Assembly: GCA_023667055.1 (NCBI GenBank)
Contig: JAMPAV010000001.1
Location: forward strand, 480,701 to 518,787
Direction of reading: 5' to 3'
Origin: Muribaculum sp.
Lineage (GTDB): Bacteria > Bacteroidota > Bacteroidia > Bacteroidales > Muribaculaceae
Length of the DNA stretch: 38,087 nt
Position numbers and translations under genes: made by a program. The notes under the pieces are model-generated. The model was given only the letters and a program-made list of their open reading frames with translations, was not told where the DNA came from and made no database searches. Below, one piece after another: positions 17,311 through 25,559 of the stretch (position 1 is its first letter; each line of letters opens with the position of its first letter).

Positions 17311-20300
17311 ATGAGATTAGATAGATTTATCAACAAACCGGTGCTTTCGACGGTGATTTCTATTTTCATCGTCATTTTCGGTATCCTGGGCCTGTCGAGC
17401 CTTGCAATCGAGCAATACCCGGACATAGCGCCTCCTACAATCTCTGTATCCACAACCTACACCGGTGCCTCCGCCCAGGCCGTGCTCAACTCGGTGATTG
17501 CACCCCTTGAGGAACAGATCAATGGTGCGGAAAACATGGATTACATGGTGTCTTCCGCCTCCAACAACGGTTCCGCATCTATTCAGGTTTATTTCAAACA
17601 GGGCATGGACCCTGACATGGCAGCCGTCGATGTACAGAACCGTGTGGCAAAAGCTGCGGCATTCCTTCCTGCCGAAGTAAACCAGGTCGGCGTCATCACC
17701 CAGAAGCGCCAGAGTTCAATGCTCATGGTAATGTCGCTCTTTGATGAAACCGATACCTATACAAGTCAGTTTATCGACAACTACATGGCCATCAACATTA
17801 TCCCGGAAATCAAACGTGTATCCGGTGTGGGTGAGGCCATGGCTTTTGGTGCCGACTACTCAATGCGTATCTGGCTGAAACCTGACGTGATGGCTCAATA
17901 CGGCCTTATGCCTTCTGACATTTCTGCTGCTCTTGCAGAACAGAATATAGAGGCTGCCCCGGGTGCTTTTGGCGAACAGGGAGAACAGACATTCCAATAC
18001 ACCATGCGCTACAAGGGTCGTCTGCAGGATGCTTCCGAATTTGAAGATATCGTGATCCGCGCATCCAAAGACGGTGAGATACTCCGCCTCGGTGATGTAG
18101 CGAATGTGGAACTTGGCAAGGTTTCTTACGGTTTTGCCAACCGCGACAATGGCCACATCGGTTCTGCGGCTATAATATTCCAGTCGGCAGGCTCCAATGC
18201 AACCGAAGTAATCAAGAATATCGAAAAACTCCAGGACAAGGCTCGCGAATCCCTGCCTAAGGGCATGGTGATAGAAACCACCATGAGTGTGAATGACTTC
18301 CTATTCGCGTCAATCCATGAAGTTATCAAGACACTTATCGAAGCGTTCATACTGGTGTTTATCGTGGTGTTCGTCTTCCTGCAGGACTTCCGATCCACCC
18401 TTATTCCTATGATTGCGATTCCGGTGGCCCTTATCGGTACGTTCTTCCTCCTTTACATATTCGGATTCACCATCAACCTTCTCACCCTTTCCGCACTTGT
18501 GCTTGCGATTGCGATTGTGGTCGATGATGCGATTGTGGTGGTGGAGGCTGTGCACGCAAAACTCGACCAGGGTTACAAGTCTGCACGCAAGGCTTCTATC
18601 GACGCCATGAGCGAAATCGGCTCGGCTCTTGTCTCCATCACCATGGTCATGATGCTTGTGTTCATTCCAGTGTCTTTCCTCGGAGGCACCTCCGGTATAT
18701 TTTATCGCCAGTTCGGTCTCACCATGGCCATGGCAATCGGTCTCTCCGCTGTCAACGCGCTCACGCTCTCCCCGGCTCTTTGTGCCCTGTTTCTCAAACC
18801 TCACAAGGTTGCCGACAATGAAGACGTGCCTGAAGGTGGATATGATGTGGAGAAACCGGTCGAAGCCAAGAAGGAGAAAATGGGCTTCATGAAGAGGTTC
18901 TTCTACTGGTTTAATGTTTCATTCGATGCGCTACTCAGCAAATACAAAGTTGCCACCCAATGGTTTATCAACCACAAATGGATTTCATTCGGAGTGGTGG
19001 CTGCATGTATAGGTGTGCTTGTATGGCTTATGAACATCACTCCCACAGGTCTCGTCCCCAATGAGGATACGGGTACTATCATGGGTGCCGTGACCATGCC
19101 ACCGGCCACTTCGCAGGAACGCACACAGGCCATGATGGATGAAGTGGATTCCATCGTGGGATCCATCCCGGAAGTGAAGAGCCGCACAGCTATCACCGGT
19201 TACTCGTTCATCGGTGGACAGGGCAACACATACGGCTCATTCATCATCAAGCTCCGTCCGTGGGACGAGCGCAAGAAGGCCAACCAGTCGGCATCTGCAA
19301 TTGTGCAACAGCTCTACGCAAAATGTGGAGTATTGAAGGATGCCAACATCATGTTCTTTCAGCCTCCTATGATTTCCGGTTATTCCGCCACCAACGGTTT
19401 TGAACTGAAACTTGAGGATAAGACAGGCGGCTCGCTCGACAAGTTCTTCGGCATTTATCAGCAGTTTATCGCCGCCTTGAATGCACAGCCCGAAATCCAG
19501 ATGGCATACTCCACCTTCAACCCCACATTCCCCCAGTATCTTGTAGAGATCGATGTGGCGAAGGCTAAGCAGGCCGGTCTGACTCAGAGCGCAATCCTAT
19601 CTACTCTTCAGGGTTATTATGGCGGTATGTACATCTCCAACTTCAACTCATACGGCAAACTCTACCGCGTCATGATGCAGGCATCTCCGGATGCGCGTGT
19701 TAGCCCTGAGACTCTGAAGCAGATTAAGGTACGCAACGGCAACGAAATGGCTCCTATCGACAACTTCGTGCAGCTCAAACGTATCTACGGTCCGGATATC
19801 ATCAACCGTTTCAACATGTTTACTTCGATTCAAGTCACCGGCACTCCGGCAGAAGGTTTCTCCTCAGGTGAGGCTCTTCAGGCCATTGAGCGAGTGGCAC
19901 AGGAAACCCTTCCACAGGGCTATGACTTTGAATACTCCGGCATGAGCCGTGAGGAGGCCTCCAACGGTAGCGGCGGCACCGCCGTGATTTTCGGCCTTAT
20001 CCTGATGTTTGTATATCTGATTCTGTCGGCACAATATGAAAGCTACATCATTCCTTGGGCGGTAATCCTCTCTGTTCCGTTCGGCCTCATGGGTACTTTC
20101 ATTTTCGCCCATTTCCGCGACATCGCAAACAACATCTATCTTCAGATTGCGCTTATCATGCTTATCGGTCTTCTTGCAAAGAATGCCATCCTCATCGTGG
20201 AGTTCGCGCTCGACCGTCGCCGCACAGGCATGAGTATCGTGAAGGCAGCCATTCAGGGAGCTGAGGCCCGTCTTCGCCCTATCCTCATGACCTCACTTGC

Positions 20301-20541
20301 CCTTATCATAGGTTTGCTTCCTCTTATGTATGCCACAGGTGCAGGTGCCAACGGTAACCAGGCTCTCGGCACAGGAGCTGTGGGTGGTATGCTCATCGGT
20401 ATGATTCTCCAGGTACTCGTGGTTCCCGCTCTCTTTGTGGCGTTCCAGACCTTGCAGGAGAAGATAACTCCTCCTAAATGGAACGACAAGGACACACGGA
20501 ATATAAAGAGCGAACTCGAACAATACACCATCAAACGATAA
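17311..20541 (+). CDS. RND-family inner-membrane efflux pump (HAE1/AcrB-type)
   Basis: The 1076-residue product has the expected HAE1 length and two-fold layout: TM1 (about 10-30), a large periplasmic loop, TM2-6, a cytoplasmic linker (about 500-530), TM7, a second periplasmic loop and TM8-12. Proton-relay residues are intact: D405-D406 in TM4 (AIVVDDAIVV) and K957 in TM10 (GLLAKNAIL). An EQYPDIAPPTISV segment opens the porter domain. It is a proton-driven exporter working with the upstream adaptor and downstream channel. Codon use is more C/G-ending than in the flanking accessory genes, compatible with good expression (impression only). Confidence 0.95.
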   Translation: MRLDRFINKPVLSTVISIFIVIFGILGLSSLAIEQYPDIAPPTISVSTTYTGASAQAVLNSVIAPLEEQINGAENMDYMVSSASNNGSASIQVYFKQGMDPDMAAVDVQNRVAKAAAFLPAEVNQVGVITQKRQSSMLMVMSLFDETDTYTSQFIDNYMAINIIPEIKRVSGVGEAMAFGADYSMRIWLKPDVMAQYGLMPSDISAALAEQNIEAAPGAFGEQGEQTFQYTMRYKGRLQDASEFEDIVIRASKDGEILRLGDVANVELGKVSYGFANRDNGHIGSAAIIFQSAGSNATEVIKNIEKLQDKARESLPKGMVIETTMSVNDFLFASIHEVIKTLIEAFILVFIVVFVFLQDFRSTLIPMIAIPVALIGTFFLLYIFGFTINLLTLSALVLAIAIVVDDAIVVVEAVHAKLDQGYKSARKASIDAMSEIGSALVSITMVMMLVFIPVSFLGGTSGIFYRQFGLTMAMAIGLSAVNALTLSPALCALFLKPHKVADNEDVPEGGYDVEKPVEAKKEKMGFMKRFFYWFNVSFDALLSKYKVATQWFINHKWISFGVVAACIGVLVWLMNITPTGLVPNEDTGTIMGAVTMPPATSQERTQAMMDEVDSIVGSIPEVKSRTAITGYSFIGGQGNTYGSFIIKLRPWDERKKANQSASAIVQQLYAKCGVLKDANIMFFQPPMISGYSATNGFELKLEDKTGGSLDKFFGIYQQFIAALNAQPEIQMAYSTFNPTFPQYLVEIDVAKAKQAGLTQSAILSTLQGYYGGMYISNFNSYGKLYRVMMQASPDARVSPETLKQIKVRNGNEMAPIDNFVQLKRIYGPDIINRFNMFTSIQVTGTPAEGFSSGEALQAIERVAQETLPQGYDFEYSGMSREEASNGSGGTAVIFGLILMFVYLILSAQYESYIIPWAVILSVPFGLMGTFIFAHFRDIANNIYLQIALIMLIGLLAKNAILIVEFALDRRRTGMSIVKAAIQGAEARLRPILMTSLALIIGLLPLMYATGAGANGNQALGTGAVGGMLIGMILQVLVVPALFVAFQTLQEKITPPKWNDKDTRNIKSELEQYTIKR

Positions 20542-20542
20542 C

Positions 20543-21949
20543 ATGTCGAAAGAATCGACGAAAACGATGAAAACGATGAAAACGACGAAAACCATAATAT
20601 CAATGGCAGCATTGATGCTTTCGCTCAGCAGCTGCCACATATACAATAAATATCAGTTACCCACCGACAATCCGGTGGCTGCTGAATACAAACAGGCAGT
20701 GGAGTCTTGCGACTCCACCGGCCTTGCATTCATGGGCTGGAAAGAGATTTTCACTGATCCGATTCTTCAGGAATATATCGACAAGGCTTTGACAGAAAAC
20801 ACCGATCTTGACAATGCCCGCCTCAATGTCGAGATGGCAAAGGCTCAGCTTTTAGGTGCGAAACTCTCCTATCTGCCCTCGCTTGCATTCTCTCCCAACG
20901 GAGGTTCTGCTTCTTACGGTGGCAGCCACATGAACTGGAGCTACACCCTTCCCATTGCCGCCAATTGGGAGATTGACGCATTCGGCAAGATTCTTAACAG
21001 AAAAAGAGGTGCAAAAGTGAGTCTTGAGCAAAGTCAAGCGTACGAACAGGCAGTACGCTCACAGATAGTGACCGGTGTTGCCTCCACCTATTATTCTCTC
21101 GTATTGCTTCATCAGCAACTTGACCTCACCAAGCGCACAGCTGAAATCTGGAAAGACCAGGTAGCCACTATGGAGCAGCTCAAAGCCGCCGGCACCACCA
21201 CAGAGGCTGCCGTGGTGCAGAGCCGTGCTAATTATTATAATATTCTTTCTTCCATACCTGACCTTGAGCAACAGATTACTCTGGTCAGCAACAGCCTGTC
21301 GGTGCTTCTCAACACTTATCCTGAAAACTGGAATGTAAGTTCTGACCTGACAGTAAATCTGCCGGCGGAGGCCGTATCCGGTGTGCCAATGAGTTATCTT
21401 GCCACTCGTCCTGACGTGGCTGCCGCTGAAAGAGGCCTCGCTTCAGCTTTCTACACAGTAAGTTCCGCACATGCCGCATTCTATCCATCAATCGCCATTT
21501 CCGCACAGGGTGGCTTCACCAATCTGCTTGGTTCGATGATTGTAAATCCCGGAAAATGGTTTATTCAGCTTGCCGGTTCGCTCACCGCTCCCCTCTTTTC
21601 AAGAGGCCAGAACATAGCACAACTTAAGGTGGCCAAAGCCCAGCAACAGCAAGCCATCAACAATTTCGAGAATGCAGTAATGTCGGCCGCCGCCGATGTA
21701 AGCGACGCTCTTGTAAAGATTGAGAAAAGTGGCGAAAAGAAAAAACTTGTTGACATGCAGGTTGAGCAACTTGAGAAGTCTGTGGAATACACCAACGAAC
21801 TTTTCATCCTCAATCATCAGACCAGCTATCTTGAAGTGCTGACAGCACGAAGCAGCCTACTGCAGGCTCAGCTTGCAAGTCTGAGCTGCTGGCACGCTCG
21901 TACGTCTGCACTCATCAGCCTGTATCAGGCAGTAGGCGGTGGCCGCTAA
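20543..21949 (+). CDS. TolC/NodT-family outer-membrane efflux channel lipoprotein
   Basis: The 468-residue product has a lipobox LSSC with cysteine near C31 and two OEP repeats (about 50-255 and 270-460) of long helices with AxLNVEMAKAQLLGAK-type heptads. Beta segments contain SYLPSLAFSPNGG and SIAISAQGGFTN. The protein should form the trimeric exit duct of the RND pump. The ATG follows the pump's stop by one base. The N-terminus is peculiar: four 9-bp units (20557-20592) encode a KTMKTMKTTKT stretch before the hydrophobic signal core, so M9 or M12 are alternative starts. Confidence 0.93.
   Translation: MSKESTKTMKTMKTTKTIISMAALMLSLSSCHIYNKYQLPTDNPVAAEYKQAVESCDSTGLAFMGWKEIFTDPILQEYIDKALTENTDLDNARLNVEMAKAQLLGAKLSYLPSLAFSPNGGSASYGGSHMNWSYTLPIAANWEIDAFGKILNRKRGAKVSLEQSQAYEQAVRSQIVTGVASTYYSLVLLHQQLDLTKRTAEIWKDQVATMEQLKAAGTTTEAAVVQSRANYYNILSSIPDLEQQITLVSNSLSVLLNTYPENWNVSSDLTVNLPAEAVSGVPMSYLATRPDVAAAERGLASAFYTVSSAHAAFYPSIAISAQGGFTNLLGSMIVNPGKWFIQLAGSLTAPLFSRGQNIAQLKVAKAQQQQAINNFENAVMSAAADVSDALVKIEKSGEKKKLVDMQVEQLEKSVEYTNELFILNHQTSYLEVLTARSSLLQAQLASLSCWHARTSALISLYQAVGGGR
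20557..20592 (+). repeat. 9-bp in-frame tandem repeat in the signal peptide of the efflux channel
   Basis: Four consecutive units of GA(T/C)GAAAAC encode repeated Lys-Thr-(Met/Thr) in the n-region of the lipoprotein signal. Copy-number change would add or remove three residues and change the number of candidate start codons without a frameshift. Confidence 0.85.
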
Positions 21950-21957
21950 TTTCCCAA

Positions 21958-21975
21958 CCCTTAACCCTTAACTCT
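21958..21975 (+). repeat. Left part of interrupted 7-bp tandem array
   Basis: Two CCCTTAA units (21958-21964 and 21965-21971) and a partial CTCT stand immediately before the 90-bp palindromic element. They are of the same type as the seven units that resume just after it. Confidence 0.8.
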
Positions 21976-22065
21976 AATGTCACTAAATTAATCACTGAAA
22001 TCATCGGTTTTCCTCCTGTGTAAGGGGCTTCAAGCCCCTTAATACAATGCTAATTTAGCGACATT
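21976..22065. repeat. 90-bp dispersed palindromic element with imperfect 15-bp terminal inverted repeats
   Basis: The ends AATGTCACTAAATTA and TAATTTAGCGACATT are inverted repeats with one mismatch. The interior holds a 9-bp-arm palindrome (AAGGGGCTT C AAGCCCCTT, 22022-22040). A 60-bp core (21983-22042) recurs at 36421-36480 with two mismatches. The element lies in the spacer between the efflux channel gene and lpxA, inside a 7-bp repeat array. It has no coding capacity, so it is MITE- or REP-like in form; its mobility is inferred. Confidence 0.8.
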
Positions 22066-22066
22066 G

Positions 22067-22115
22067 CCCTTAACTCTTAACCCTTAACCCTTAACTCTTA
22101 ACTCTTAACCCTTAA
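22067..22115 (+). repeat. Seven-copy 7-bp tandem array abutting the lpxA start codon
   Basis: Seven uninterrupted units of C(C/T)CTTAA fill 22067-22115, and the lpxA ATG begins at the next base. The array therefore forms the immediate 5' leader. It resembles telomere repeats only superficially. Confidence 0.9.
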
Positions 22116-22913
22116 ATGAACAACATATCCCCTCTGGCTTTCGTACATCCCGAAGCCAAACTTGGCGACAATATCACAGTAGGAGCTTTCGTCTATATCG
22201 ACCGCAACGTAGAGATTGGCGACAACTGCTTCATCCATTCCCACACCAGCATTTTGGCCGGTGCCAGAATTGGAAAAAACAACCGTATCTATGAGGGTTG
22301 CATAATAGCTGCTACGCCTCAGGATTTCCGTTGGAAAGGCGAGGAGTCTTTCGTGACTATCGGTGATGACAACCGTATCCGCGAACACGTGATCATCAAC
22401 CGAAGCATTCACGAAGGGAAATCCACCACCATAGGCAGCGGATGCTTCATAATGGCCCAGTGCCATATCGGACACGATGCAACCATAAGCGACAAGTGTG
22501 TGCTTGGCAACGGTGTGAAAGTAGCCGGTGATTGCAGGATAGGCAAATTCTGCATATTCTCTTCCGGGGCCCTTATACATGAGGGTTTTGAAGTAGGCGA
22601 ATGTGTACTAATAAAAGGCGGTTGTCGCGTCACCGGCAATGTGCCTCCATACGTGGTCATGGCCCACAACCCTATCTCATATTATGGCGTGAACTCATAC
22701 GTGCTGCAGCAAGTGGGATACAGCGACGAAGCAATCGACGACATCGCAAAATGCTATCGCCACATCTATCAGTCGCACATAGCTCTCAGCAACGCTTGTC
22801 GCCGTATTCGTGAAGACGTGGCTGAATCCGACTACCGCAACAACATAATATCTTTCTTGCGAGGAAAGAACTTTGAGATTGCAGCCAAGCAGTCGATGGA
22901 TGATTTTGAATAA
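22116..22913 (+). CDS. lpxA: LpxA-family acyl-ACP--UDP-N-acetylglucosamine O-acyltransferase
   Basis: The 265-residue product has a left-handed beta-helix of hexapeptide repeats (about 1-190) and a helical C-terminal cap. By spacing to E. coli LpxA, catalytic H125 corresponds to H120 (QCHIGHD), H122 to H117 and H160 to H155. The position of H144 is an aspartate (D139, VAGDCRI). LpxA transfers a 3-hydroxyacyl chain to UDP-GlcNAc in the first step of lipid A synthesis. I recall Bacteroidales carrying more than one LpxA-like protein, so this may be the second paralog rather than the sole enzyme; no lpxC, lpxD or fabZ is nearby. A terminator follows. It may be read through from the efflux operon, as no promoter is evident in the 166-nt spacer. 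Confidence 0.8.
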   Translation: MNNISPLAFVHPEAKLGDNITVGAFVYIDRNVEIGDNCFIHSHTSILAGARIGKNNRIYEGCIIAATPQDFRWKGEESFVTIGDDNRIREHVIINRSIHEGKSTTIGSGCFIMAQCHIGHDATISDKCVLGNGVKVAGDCRIGKFCIFSSGALIHEGFEVGECVLIKGGCRVTGNVPPYVVMAHNPISYYGVNSYVLQQVGYSDEAIDDIAKCYRHIYQSHIALSNACRRIREDVAESDYRNNIISFLRGKNFEIAAKQSMDDFE

Positions 22914-22936
22914 TATTTTTACATTTCTTGAAAAAA

Positions 22937-22967
22937 AGACACGCATCAGGCTGCGTGTCTTTTTTTG
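22937..22967 (+). terminator. Rho-independent terminator after lpxA
   Basis: AGACACGCA and TGCGTGTCT form a 9-bp stem with a 6-nt loop, preceded by A7 and followed by T7, so it is likely bidirectional in form. Confidence 0.9.
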
Positions 22968-22994
22968 TGTTTTTATCGATTTTTTTATGTAAAA

Positions 22995-23026
22995 TTTGGT
23001 TGTTAATTTATTTTTGAGTAATTTTG
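22995..23026 (+). promoter_or_regulatory. Promoter of the SSB-like gene
   Basis: TTTG (22995-22998), 20 nt, then TAATTTTG (23019-23026) is a full match to the Bacteroidetes promoter pattern. Transcription would start near 23033, giving a leader of about 40 nt. Confidence 0.75.
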
Positions 23027-23071
23027 AAGACTTAAACAAAAACAAAAAGATTTAACGATACATAAACTATC

Positions 23072-23554
23072 ATGGAATTAGACGGTAAGATTATCCTCGA
23101 CCTCGGAATGCAGCAAGGCACTTCCAAGGCGGGACGCGAGTGGAAGAAAAGAGAATGGGTACTTGAGACTTTCGGTCAATACCCAAGAAAAGTTAAGTTT
23201 CATGTTTTCGGCGACAAGGCCGACACCATTGGCATTGAAGTAGGCAACTCCTACACTCTTTCCGTCGATGCAGAAAGCCGCGAATTCAACGACCGCTGGT
23301 ACACCGACATCAGCTGCTACGCAGCACGTCCCTACGCACCGGCCGGATATCCACAGCCAGGTGGATACCCACAACCTGCCGGTTATCCGCAACAGCAGGC
23401 TTATCCTCAGCAAGGTTATCCCCAGGCTCCGGCCCAGCAGCCATATCAGCAACCGGCCCCACAGCCATTCGGCGGTGACGCCTTCCCTCCCGCCCCGACT
23501 CCCGGCGCATCCCCTTTTGATGCCGGAGACTCAAGCGATGACCTCCCATTCTGA
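23072..23554 (+). CDS. DUF3127 SSB-like protein with acidic DDLPF tip
   Basis: The 160-residue product has an N-terminal OB-fold-like domain of the DUF3127 type (about 1-88: MELDGKIILDLGMQQGTSKAGREWKK..., then FHVFGDKA). A low-complexity linker rich in Pro, Gln, Tyr and Gly with GYPQ repeats (about 89-145) follows, then an acidic end ASPFDAGDSSDDLPF. This layout mirrors bacterial SSB, whose C-terminal DDIPF/DDLPF tip recruits replication and repair proteins. Single-stranded DNA binding is therefore plausible but not proven for DUF3127. It stands alone between a consensus promoter and a strong terminator. It is not the canonical SSB. Confidence 0.85.
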   Translation: MELDGKIILDLGMQQGTSKAGREWKKREWVLETFGQYPRKVKFHVFGDKADTIGIEVGNSYTLSVDAESREFNDRWYTDISCYAARPYAPAGYPQPGGYPQPAGYPQQQAYPQQGYPQAPAQQPYQQPAPQPFGGDAFPPAPTPGASPFDAGDSSDDLPF

Positions 23555-23574
23555 CAACAACTCCCCTCCCGTAT

Positions 23575-23607
23575 GCCTCTGCATTGACTTTGCAGAGGCT
23601 TTTTTTG
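23575..23607 (+). terminator. Rho-independent terminator after the SSB-like gene
   Basis: GCCTCTGCA and TGCAGAGGC form a 9-bp stem with a 7-nt loop followed by T8, starting about 20 nt after the stop codon. Confidence 0.9.
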
Positions 23608-23646
23608 TGCTAATCTTGCTAAAATATATATAAGAAAGGTTGAATA

Positions 23647-23678
23647 TTTGCACAATACGCTTTTTTTTTGTAATTTTG
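23647..23678 (+). promoter_or_regulatory. Promoter of the glycogen synthase/phosphorylase pair
   Basis: TTTG (23647-23650), 20 nt, then TAATTTTG (23671-23678). The predicted start near 23685 leaves a leader of about 47 nt before the ATG at 23732. Confidence 0.75.
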
Positions 23679-23731
23679 CGCTCCGATAGGATTACTATGT
23701 CCTCTTCACGAGGATTGAACTTACAGGTAAT

Positions 23732-25468
23732 ATGAAAAAAGAAACAAAAACCCGTTCTTCCAAGTCCGCCGCAAAGCCTGCAAAAGCTTTGGCCAACGAA
23801 AACCTCCTCTTCGAGACAAGCTGGGAGGTTTGCAACAAGATAGGAGGAATTTATACAGTTCTCTCCACCAAAGCACGTGTGCTAAAGGAGCAATTTGGCA
23901 ACAACCTAATATTCATCGGTCCCGATGTCTGGACACCTGACACCCCTTCGCCATATTTCAAGGAATCCAAATCCATACTGAAATCAGCTACCAAACTTGA
24001 ATTGCCATTCGGAATAACCCTCCGCACCGGTCACTGGGACATCCCGGGATCCCCGATTGTGGTCCTGATAAAGTTCGACGGCGTATATCCCGTCCTCAAC
24101 GATATCTTCGGAGAAATGTGGAATATGTTTGGAGTCGATTCTCTGCATAACTATGGCGACTACCCGGAAGGATGCGCTTTCGGTGTGGCAGCTGCAATCA
24201 CAATGAAAAACCTTGCAGCGCACCTCGGGAAAAATGACTCTGACGTGCTTGCTCACTTCAACGAGTGGACCACCGGAATGGGACTCCTGTGGCTCCGCAA
24301 AATCATGCCGGAGGCTGCAAGCCTGTTCACCACACATGCCACCTCAATCGGACGCTCGATATGCGGCAACGGCAAGAACCTTTATGAATACTTCACCGCC
24401 TACAATGGCGACCAGATGGCTCGCGAACTAAACATGGAGGCAAAGCACTCCGTAGAGAAAAAGGCAGCCTGGAACGCCGATTGCTTCACTGCAGTAAGCA
24501 GCCTTACAGCCGACGAATGCGCCCAACTTCTTGACAAACGTCCGGACGTGGTCACTCCAAACGGCTTCGAGCCTGATTTTGTGCCCGCTTCCGCAAAATA
24601 TAATAAGCTCCGCAAGAACGGACGCGCAAAACTTCTCGCAATAGCAGAGAAAATGACCGGCCGGAAATGGAGCGACAACACAATGATAATCGCCACTTCC
24701 GGACGCAACGAATACCGCAACAAGGGACTCGATGTGTTTCTTGACAGCATGGCGCAACTATCGCGCACAGGGGCCGCTGCCTCCCGCGATATCCTTGCAC
24801 TCGTGCTTGTTCCGGCATGGGTTAGCGAGCCAAACGGAGATCTCCTGATCGACCTCTATAATGAGGGTTCCCTCAAGATTACACCCGACTATCTGACGCA
24901 TCGCCTTCACAACGAGGACTCGGATCCGGCTTGTTGCCGTATAGGACAACTCGAGAATAATCTTGAGATAGCAGGAGAACGTCAGGTGAAAGTGATTTTT
25001 GTGCCATGTTATCTCGACGGTGGCGACGGAATTGTCAACATATCATACTACGACATACTCCCGGCCCTCGATATCACAGTATTTGCATCATATTATGAGC
25101 CATGGGGCTACACACCTCTTGAAAGCGTCGCTTTCGGTGTACCCACAGTCACCACCGACAAGTCCGGCTTCGGACAGTGGGTGGATAAGGATGTCGCCAA
25201 AGGCCACATCGAATCTCCTGATGAGGCACTTAAGAAATGTGGAGTAGTTGTGGCGCCACGCAATGACAACAGCTACTGGGACACCGTGATAAACATAGCC
25301 GATACCCTCGCACTCTATTCACATGCCGATGCAAAGGATGTGGCTCAATGCTCAAAGGCTGCATCCGCCACTGCGGCACTCGCCGACTGGAAGAACTTCA
25401 TCAAATACTATGATGAGGCTTTCAAGATTGCCCGGCAGCACCGCGACTCACGCATGGAAAAGAATTAA
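23732..25468 (+). CDS. Glycogen synthase of the GT3 (eukaryotic-type) family
   Basis: The 578-residue product has GT3 signatures: FETSWEVCNKIGGIYTVLSTKA near the N-terminus (nucleotide-sugar loop), FTAVSSLTADECAQLLDKRPDVVTPNGFEP at about 250-280, and ASYYEPWGYTPLESVAFGVPTVTTDKSGFG at about 450-480, which parallel animal and yeast glycogen synthases. GT3 enzymes extend alpha-1,4-glucan chains using UDP-glucose, whereas most bacterial synthases are ADP-glucose GT5 enzymes. The first 20 residues are Lys/Ser/Ala-rich and probably disordered. The phosphorylase gene follows after 91 nt with no obvious promoter or terminator between, so the two likely form an operon for making and degrading glycogen. 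No branching or debranching enzyme is nearby. Confidence 0.88.
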   Translation: MKKETKTRSSKSAAKPAKALANENLLFETSWEVCNKIGGIYTVLSTKARVLKEQFGNNLIFIGPDVWTPDTPSPYFKESKSILKSATKLELPFGITLRTGHWDIPGSPIVVLIKFDGVYPVLNDIFGEMWNMFGVDSLHNYGDYPEGCAFGVAAAITMKNLAAHLGKNDSDVLAHFNEWTTGMGLLWLRKIMPEAASLFTTHATSIGRSICGNGKNLYEYFTAYNGDQMARELNMEAKHSVEKKAAWNADCFTAVSSLTADECAQLLDKRPDVVTPNGFEPDFVPASAKYNKLRKNGRAKLLAIAEKMTGRKWSDNTMIIATSGRNEYRNKGLDVFLDSMAQLSRTGAAASRDILALVLVPAWVSEPNGDLLIDLYNEGSLKITPDYLTHRLHNEDSDPACCRIGQLENNLEIAGERQVKVIFVPCYLDGGDGIVNISYYDILPALDITVFASYYEPWGYTPLESVAFGVPTVTTDKSGFGQWVDKDVAKGHIESPDEALKKCGVVVAPRNDNSYWDTVINIADTLALYSHADAKDVAQCSKAASATAALADWKNFIKYYDEAFKIARQHRDSRMEKN

Positions 25469-25494
25469 ATCTTTAAATCCCTAATGATTGGATA

Positions 25495-25521
25495 TCTCTG
25501 ATTTCTCTGATATCTCTGATA
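25495..25521 (+). repeat. 9-bp tandem repeat in the leader of the phosphorylase gene
   Basis: Three units of TCTCTGAT(T/A) occur in the 91-nt spacer between the glycogen synthase and phosphorylase genes, ending 38 nt before the phosphorylase ATG. An AT-rich, A-run sequence follows. Confidence 0.75.
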
Positions 25522-25559
25522 AGAAAAAAATAAAAGCTTTTTTATAATTTATATAATTT

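Noticed and set aside
22067..22115. Telomere-like repeat (CCCTTAA) as a linear chromosome end
   Set aside because: The array is short, internal, and ends exactly at a start codon; no hairpin telomere or resolvase is seen.
23340..23500. GYPQ repeats in the SSB-like gene as a DNA-level tandem repeat
   Set aside because: The repetition is at protein level, with varied codons, and fits a normal disordered linker.
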